This document shows, piece by piece, positions 4,101-5,695 of a stretch of DNA of 5,695 nt (its first letter is position 1; each line of letters begins with the position of its first letter). The DNA is taken from NCBI GenBank assembly GCA_903858075.1, contig CAIOHI010000308.1, forward strand, positions 1-5,695, given 5' to 3'. Position numbers and translations under genes: made by a program. The notes beneath the pieces are model-generated. The model made no database searches. It saw only the letters and a list, made by a program, of their open reading frames with translations, and was not told where the DNA came from. This DNA comes from an uncultured Actinomycetes bacterium. Its GTDB lineage: Bacteria > Actinomycetota > Acidimicrobiia > Acidimicrobiales > Ilumatobacteraceae.

Positions 4101-5695
4101 ACGCCGGCGGCGGCGGCGGTGGGTATTGGGGCGGCGGCGGCGGCGCACAATATGCAGGTGGCGGTGGTGGTTCGTCGTACACGGCGGCAGGAATTTATGG
4201 CGTTGTACATACACGTGGAGTAATCAATGCGAGCGGTAACGGAAGCATCACTGTCTCGCTTCCTCAAACAACAACGATGCCTACACCAACACAACTTGTG
4301 GGTACAGGGTGGTCGCGCACGACTGAGTTGACGTGGGTTGCCCCGCCTGTCAACGACGTCACCGGGTATCGCATCAAGTGGGGAACTGACCCGTCGAACA
4401 TTGTCTATCAATTTGATGTGGCTGGCGGGTCAACAACATCGTTCACTCATTCAGGAAATCCGATTGCGATTTCTTCGAAGGCAATGACCACAACAGTTGC
4501 CACGTTGACGACGTCTAGCGATCATGGTTTGTCGGTGGGTCAAGAAGTTGCCGTCACCGGAGTTGATTCAATATTCAATGGCACTTTTGTGGTGGCGTCA
4601 GTTCCGACAGCAAGAACTTTCACTTACGCATTGAGCGGAACAGCAGTGCTTACAACTGCAGTGACTCCAACTGGTTTAGTGCAGCGCACAAACAATCTCA
4701 TTCTTGGTCAAAACTATTACTACAAAATTGCTGCGTTCTACACAGACGCAACGCAGGCGTGTGGCGCGAGTTGTTTATCGAGTTTTTCTGCGGCTTCCAC
4801 TGTTGTGGGGCGATTTGGAGTGCAAACATCATTTGATTTCAACGATGGGGTGCACACCTACAAAGTTCCAGCAGGAGTCACGCAAATTCAAGTTGATGCG
4901 CAAGGTGCCTTAGGGGCGCATGTCACTACGTACACGGGCGGCAGAGGCGGAAGAGTCCAAGCTTCGGTTCCTGTGACGCCGGGCGAAACTCTGTTCATTT
5001 ATGTCGGCGGAGCTGGCGGGAGCCACTTTCCTTTCTCTTACAAGGAAAATACCGTAGGTGGTCGTAACGGCGGCGGTACTGGTACACAAGGTGGCGGCGG
5101 TGGCGCAACCGATATACGTCGGGGTCTAGCAGTCACGAATGCAGTGTTGACCAGTAATGTCGCGACCCTAACAACAACGGTGGCTCACGGTTTCGCTGTT
5201 GGCATCGTTGTTGTTGTCACCGGACTTGGCGCAACCTACGACGGCAGTTACACGGTGACCGCAGTAACAACGAACACGTTTAGCTATGCAAAAACAAATG
5301 CGAATGTTGCTACTGCAGTTGTCGATGGAGCTGTCTTGCACTCCAATCCTGCACTCGGGTTGTCGCGCAGAATTTTGGTTGCTGGCGGCGGTGGCGGAGC
5401 AACTCAATGGGCAAATGGCGGAGCTGGTGGTGGGCTCGTTGCAATTGATGGTGGCGCACATGGTGGGAACGCACGTAGTGCCGCTGGCACACAATCGTCA
5501 GGCAATGCACTGGGTCTTGGTGGAGCAGGAGTCTCGAGTGCCGGTGGAGGTGGTGGCGGCTACTGGGGCGGCGACGGTGGTTCACAGTATGGCGGTGGCG
5601 GCGGGGGTTCTAGTTGGACCACTAGCAACGTGGTTTTTGTGCGTCATACGCAGGGCTTTCGCAGTGGAGACGGTCAACTGACCATCACCACTGCG
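1070..5695 (+). CDS. Secreted multidomain S8 (subtilisin-family) protease with repeated Fn3/glycine-rich tail, 3' end missing
   Basis: One frame runs from the ATG at 1070 to the window end, 1542 codons with no stop. The start is well fixed: an in-frame TAG lies at 1064-1066, the next Met is residue 49, and a signal peptide begins at once. Domains in order: signal peptide 1-41, Fn3-like 62-154, I9-type propeptide 160-238, S8 catalytic domain about 252-590, split Fn3 598-775, split glycine-rich domain 782-1064, split Fn3 1071-1250, split glycine-rich domain 1255 to the edge. The triad is Asp280 (VVDSGS), His356 (HGTHVAG) and Ser536 (GTSMAA), with oxyanion Asn458 (AAGN), so the enzyme looks active. 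Expected role: endopeptidase cleaving proteins outside the cell or on its surface after self-removal of the propeptide. The substrate is unknown, and tail function (adhesion, spacing, matrix or glycan binding) is inferred. Each tail domain carries an inserted module of about 66 residues. No cell-wall anchor is visible, but the C-terminus lies outside the window. Confidence 0.95.
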   Translation, partial: MSSGSFSHRRWRIPTHLLAGVSLLFAALFSFIPLAATSANAADISCSEMVAADVATIASACPSAPTNVSVRASDHGIEVEWDALATETTQDNNASTSFEVTVTPGDVVVKVTAPARSASVSGLINGKEYEVSVIARNDFGASVVVGPLLVTPTSGVDGVVGQLIVKYNDGVDATEVEGIATGSEAVEGLELTPLTDLGSGVHTVEISEAVTTEVAAEIINTLEADPRVAWAEADDIFTTSEVAPDPEYAPRQWNLWSDFGVEKLLPAGTEGEGVVVAVVDSGSTSHADMPQPVLEGYDFVSDRSELAAPRGVVGGVVSFDGDYVDSENFGVPGWDANPADPGDWRDVAPVRTSSWHGTHVAGIIGAQSNNGLGIAGVAPAASILPIRALSWNGGLSSDVAAGIIWASGGHVSGVPDNTNVARVINLSISSRSQCSETLQSAIDMATANGSVVVVAAGNANSDVRDYSPANCNNVIAVGATDATGERAVYSNFGEGVAVYAPGGDLNASGDLGIYSLSNTGVREPVAESYAYRQGTSMAAAHVSGVVARMLSATPTLSVNELRSALRVNTAAGTTPQDTCVLDAVTTCMDPVVGAAAAPSSPTGFVVNAGVRSVSMKWAPTTDTSVLRSVVKWGTSPTALTNQFIVPGPSTQSFIHSGNPVRVMNKALTSNVATLTTEVAHGLAVGDSVFVSGIDVIFDGTYVVKSKTLTTFTYDRVSANVTAAALTIAGSAQKSQSLAIGQTYYYQIAYMYTDNAQSCADYCVGAFSSVVSAQTQFSSSTSFAYTGGVQSYVVPAGVDSLRVEANGSSGGAAAGFAAGNGGRVEAVVPVTAGEVLFMFVGAANSASTGGWNGGANGIAPGLGGGGASDIRRGIPLATAALVSGTATITTASAHGFAVGNSVVVAGVDAAFDGTYTVVAVPTTTRFTYARAGIADASVTAAGSVIQALPASSWARRIVVAGGGGGATSWATGGNGGGLVASAGGAYGGNAGGVAGTQSAGSALGVGAGGTSNAGGGGGGYWGGGGGAQYAGGGGGSSYTAAGIYGVVHTRGVINASGNGSITVSLPQTTTMPTPTQLVGTGWSRTTELTWVAPPVNDVTGYRIKWGTDPSNIVYQFDVAGGSTTSFTHSGNPIAISSKAMTTTVATLTTSSDHGLSVGQEVAVTGVDSIFNGTFVVASVPTARTFTYALSGTAVLTTAVTPTGLVQRTNNLILGQNYYYKIAAFYTDATQACGASCLSSFSAASTVVGRFGVQTSFDFNDGVHTYKVPAGVTQIQVDAQGALGAHVTTYTGGRGGRVQASVPVTPGETLFIYVGGAGGSHFPFSYKENTVGGRNGGGTGTQGGGGGATDIRRGLAVTNAVLTSNVATLTTTVAHGFAVGIVVVVTGLGATYDGSYTVTAVTTNTFSYAKTNANVATAVVDGAVLHSNPALGLSRRILVAGGGGGATQWANGGAGGGLVAIDGGAHGGNARSAAGTQSSGNALGLGGAGVSSAGGGGGGYWGGDGGSQYGGGGGGSSWTTSNVVFVRHTQGFRSGDGQLTITTA
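1253..1531 (+). other. N-terminal Fn3-like domain, residues 62-154
   Basis: The segment starts CPSAPTNVSVRASDHGIEVEW and has the Fn3 pattern of a Pro-rich entry, a buried Trp (81, in VEWDAL), the GLINGKEYEVSVIARND strand (Tyr129), and an exit into TPTSG. It is not split by an inserted module, unlike the two later Fn3 domains. Its place between the signal peptide and the propeptide is unusual, because in most secreted subtilisins the propeptide comes first. If propeptide removal cuts near residue 245, this domain would leave with the propeptide. Cys46 and Cys61 just before it could form a disulfide. Confidence 0.7.
1547..1783 (+). other. I9-type propeptide of the S8 protease, residues 160-238
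   Basis: The segment begins VGQLIVKYNDGV and ends with ADPRVAWAEADDIF, the typical closing strand of I9 inhibitor/chaperone propeptides (compare the common form 'DPrVeyaEpD'). In this family the propeptide helps the catalytic domain fold, blocks its active site and is removed by self-cleavage. The region is acidic with few lysines. Cleavage is expected in the linker TTSEVAPDPEYAPR (about 238-251), just before the QWNLW start of the mature enzyme. Confidence 0.8.
1823..2839 (+). other. S8A subtilisin catalytic domain, residues about 252-590
   Basis: It opens QWNLWSDFGVEKLLPAG, then VVVAVVDSGS with Asp280 (codon 1907-1909). His356 lies in SSWHGTHVAGIIGA (codon 2135-2137), Asn458 in VVVAAGNAN (2441-2443) and Ser536 in QGTSMAAAHVSG (2675-2677). 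Between Asp and His is the long acidic insert typical of the larger bacterial extracellular subtilases (DANPADPGDW), a likely calcium-binding loop. Cys434/Cys471 and Cys579/Cys587 are plausible disulfide pairs. The residue after GTSMAA is Ala540 where the family nearly always has Pro. All catalytic residues are present and the frame is intact. Confidence 0.93.
2861..3394 (+). other. Split Fn3 domain A, residues 598-775
   Basis: The first half begins PSSPTGFVVNAGV with core Trp617 (SMKWAP) and continues through SVVKWGTSP to SFIHSGNP (about 652-659). The fold resumes at SQSLAIGQTYYYQIAYMY (about 734-751), the strand holding the conserved Tyr, and closes with VGAFSSVVSAQT. The gap is filled by an inserted module of about 66 residues (3062-3259). 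Without it the domain is roughly 105 residues, normal for Fn3. A CxxxC pair (Cys758, Cys762) lies in the loop before the last strand. The equivalent domain B has the same layout. Confidence 0.75.
3062..3259 (+). repeat. Inserted module copy 1 (FCCH-like), in Fn3 domain A, residues 665-730
   Basis: Core features are NVATLTT, AHGLAVGDSVFVSG (His680), FDGTYVV and TTFTYD. This pattern resembles short beta-rich modules common in phage tail and bacterial surface proteins, which automated pipelines sometimes label 'ubiquitin-activating enzyme E1 FCCH domain'. That label does not imply ubiquitin chemistry. The module lies between HSGNP and the QSLAIGQTYYY strand of the host Fn3, so it is a loop insertion that leaves both halves of the host intact. 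Confidence 0.75.
3698..3901 (+). repeat. Inserted module copy 2 (FCCH-like), in glycine-rich domain A, residues 877-944
   Basis: It carries GTATITT, AHGFAVGNSVVVAGVD, FDGTYTVVAVP and TRFTYA, the same pattern as copy 1. It interrupts the glycine-rich domain between DIRRG and ARRIVVAGGGGGA. Short junctions (IPLA before, QALPASSW after) probably belong to the host loop. The reading frame is preserved on both sides. Confidence 0.75.
4101..4172 (+). repeat. GGC/GGT-rich trinucleotide tract coding for polyglycine
   Basis: Near-perfect GGC runs at about 4104-4119 and 4130-4144, with GGT/GGC mixtures up to 4172, encode the AGGGGGGYWGGGGG and AGGGGGSSYT segments of glycine-rich domain A. The equivalent part of domain B (about 5540-5610) uses more varied Gly codons. 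The tract is a candidate for replication slippage in whole codons, which would change Gly-run length without breaking the frame. The opposite strand reads as polyproline, but this is only the complement. Confidence 0.7.
4280..4819 (+). other. Split Fn3 domain B, residues 1071-1250
   Basis: The first half begins PTPTQLVGTGWSRTTEL with core Trp1089 (TWVAPP) and GYRIKWGTDPSN, running to SFTHSGNP (about 1124-1131). The fold resumes with NNLILGQNYYYKIAAFY and ends LSSFSAASTVV. It matches domain A motif for motif, including the insertion point after HSGNP and the CxxxC pair (Cys1231, Cys1235). The offset between the HSGNP motifs of A and B is 1416 bases (472 codons). Confidence 0.75.
4478..4675 (+). 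repeat. Inserted module copy 3 (FCCH-like), in Fn3 domain B, residues 1137-1202
   Basis: It contains TVATLTT, DHGLSVGQEVAVTGVD, FNGTFVVASVP and RTFTYAL. It sits at the same site in Fn3 B as copy 1 does in Fn3 A, directly after HSGNP plus a short linker (IAISS). The HG and G-T-[FY]-x-V core positions are kept. Confidence 0.75.
4832..5695 (+). other. Split glycine-rich domain B, residues 1255-1542, reaching the window edge
   Basis: It opens FDFNDGVHTYKVPAGVTQIQ and passes GGRVQASVPVTPGETLFIYVGG and GGGGGATDIRRG (DIRRG at 1348-1352). After an inserted module it resumes SRRILVAGGGGGATQWANGG and ends VRHTQGFRSGDGQLTITTA at the window end, which is the normal closing strand. The domain is therefore essentially complete, and whatever follows in the protein begins just past the edge. 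It is a closer match to the common form of this domain than copy A. Confidence 0.75.
5141..5335 (+). repeat. Inserted module copy 4 (FCCH-like), in glycine-rich domain B, residues 1358-1422
   Basis: It contains NVATLTT, AHGFAVGIVVVVTGLG, YDGSYTVTAV and NTFSYAKT, and lies between DIRRG and SRRILVAGGGGGA exactly as copy 2 does in domain A. Its first third is very close at the DNA level to copy 1: 42 of 48 positions match by hand between 3076-3123 and 5155-5202. Confidence 0.75.

Larger units (their letters stand above)
2861..4261 (+). repeat. Tail unit A: split Fn3 plus split glycine-rich domain
   Basis: Unit A is the first of two successive copies of the same four-part arrangement: Fn3 with insert, then glycine-rich domain with insert. 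Matching landmarks in unit B lie 1416 bases (HSGNP) and 1440 bases (DIRRG) downstream, so the two units differ in length by only a few codons. Divergence is clear at the DNA level outside the glycine-rich and module cores, so the duplication is not recent, unless copies were later reshuffled. Confidence 0.7.
3413..4261 (+). other. Split glycine-rich domain A, residues 782-1064
   Basis: It starts FAYTGGVQSYVVPAGVDSL, the beta-strand opening typical of bacterial glycine-rich surface domains. GGRVEAVVPVTAGEVLFMFV follows, then GLGGGGASDIRRG (868-872 for DIRRG). The continuation expected after DIR, RIVVAGGGGGA, appears only at 955 because an inserted module intervenes. The rest is Gly-rich (AGGGGGGYWGGGGG, AGGGGGSSYT) and ends VHTRGVINASGNGSITVSL. 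This family resembles the glycine-rich region of ALK-type receptors and is common in secreted bacterial proteins; its role is structural or adhesive by inference. Confidence 0.75.
4280..5695 (+). repeat. Tail unit B: split Fn3 plus split glycine-rich domain
   Basis: Unit B is the second copy of the unit at 2861-4261, with the same order of domains and the same insertion sites. It ends at the closing strand of the glycine-rich domain, which coincides with the window edge. Further units, a single terminal Fn3, or a cell-surface anchor could follow; the sequence here cannot decide between them. Confidence 0.7.

Noticed and set aside
4101..4172. G-quadruplex in the GGC-rich tract
   Set aside because: The runs are mostly GG pairs with single-base loops and are fully explained by Gly codons; nothing points to a regulatory role inside the gene.
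3901..4182. Minus-strand proline-rich frame (PPPPPAYCAPPPPP-like), resembling an extensin or antigen
   Set aside because: It is the exact complement of the glycine-rich coding sequence (GGC/GGT read as GCC/ACC), has no independent start signal, and the plus frame is supported by conserved domains on both sides.
3062..5335. Ubiquitin-activating enzyme (E1) function suggested by FCCH-like modules
   Set aside because: Only a short beta-rich pattern is shared; there is no adenylation domain or catalytic cysteine, and the protein is exported.
3062..5335. Regularly spaced repeats as a CRISPR array or transposon copies
   Set aside because: The repeats are long, diverged, coding and in frame with the protease, and no terminal inverted repeats or target duplications were seen at the module edges.
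5286..5681. Plus-strand frame of 131 codons in another phase inside glycine-rich domain B
   Set aside because: It overlaps the S8 protease frame, which shows a conserved glycine-rich domain here. Its length is explained by the G+C-rich repeats having few stops.

Overview
The window holds two divergent genes, both cut by the window edges, separated by a 157-base spacer. Base composition looks balanced (near half G+C by eye). The S8 peptidase with a long acidic propeptide, the DHA2-type drug/H+ antiporter, the lack of clear Shine-Dalgarno sequences and a possible leaderless start together suggest an actinobacterium, perhaps an aquatic planktonic one with moderate G+C. That placement is inference; no rRNA or other marker is present.

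Layout. Positions 1-912 (minus strand) encode the N-terminal 304 residues of a major facilitator superfamily transporter of the 14-helix DHA2 (EmrB/QacA-like) type; its C-terminus lies beyond position 1. Positions 913-1069 are the divergent promoter region, with a 6-bp-arm inverted repeat abutting the next start codon. Positions 1070-5695 (plus strand) are one open frame of 1542 codons with no stop in the window. It encodes a secreted, multidomain subtilisin-family (S8) protease: signal peptide, N-terminal fibronectin type III-like (Fn3) domain, I9-type propeptide, catalytic domain with Asp280/His356/Ser536, then a tail built from two copies of a roughly 475-residue unit. Each unit is an Fn3 domain followed by a glycine-rich domain of the kind seen in many bacterial surface proteins.

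The most unusual feature is in that tail. Each of its four large domains (two Fn3, two glycine-rich) is split by an inserted module of about 65-68 residues. All four inserts belong to one family, with a core like VATLTT...HG..VG..V.V.G....F.GT..V, well known from phage structural proteins. The two Fn3 inserts sit at the same place as each other, as do the two glycine-rich inserts. So one small module has been nested into two unrelated host folds, and the composite unit then appears to have been duplicated.

The two genes have no evident functional link beyond sharing a divergent control region. The protease most likely acts outside the cell or on its surface, with the repeat tail as a spacer, adhesion or matrix-binding region. 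The transporter acts in the cytoplasmic membrane.
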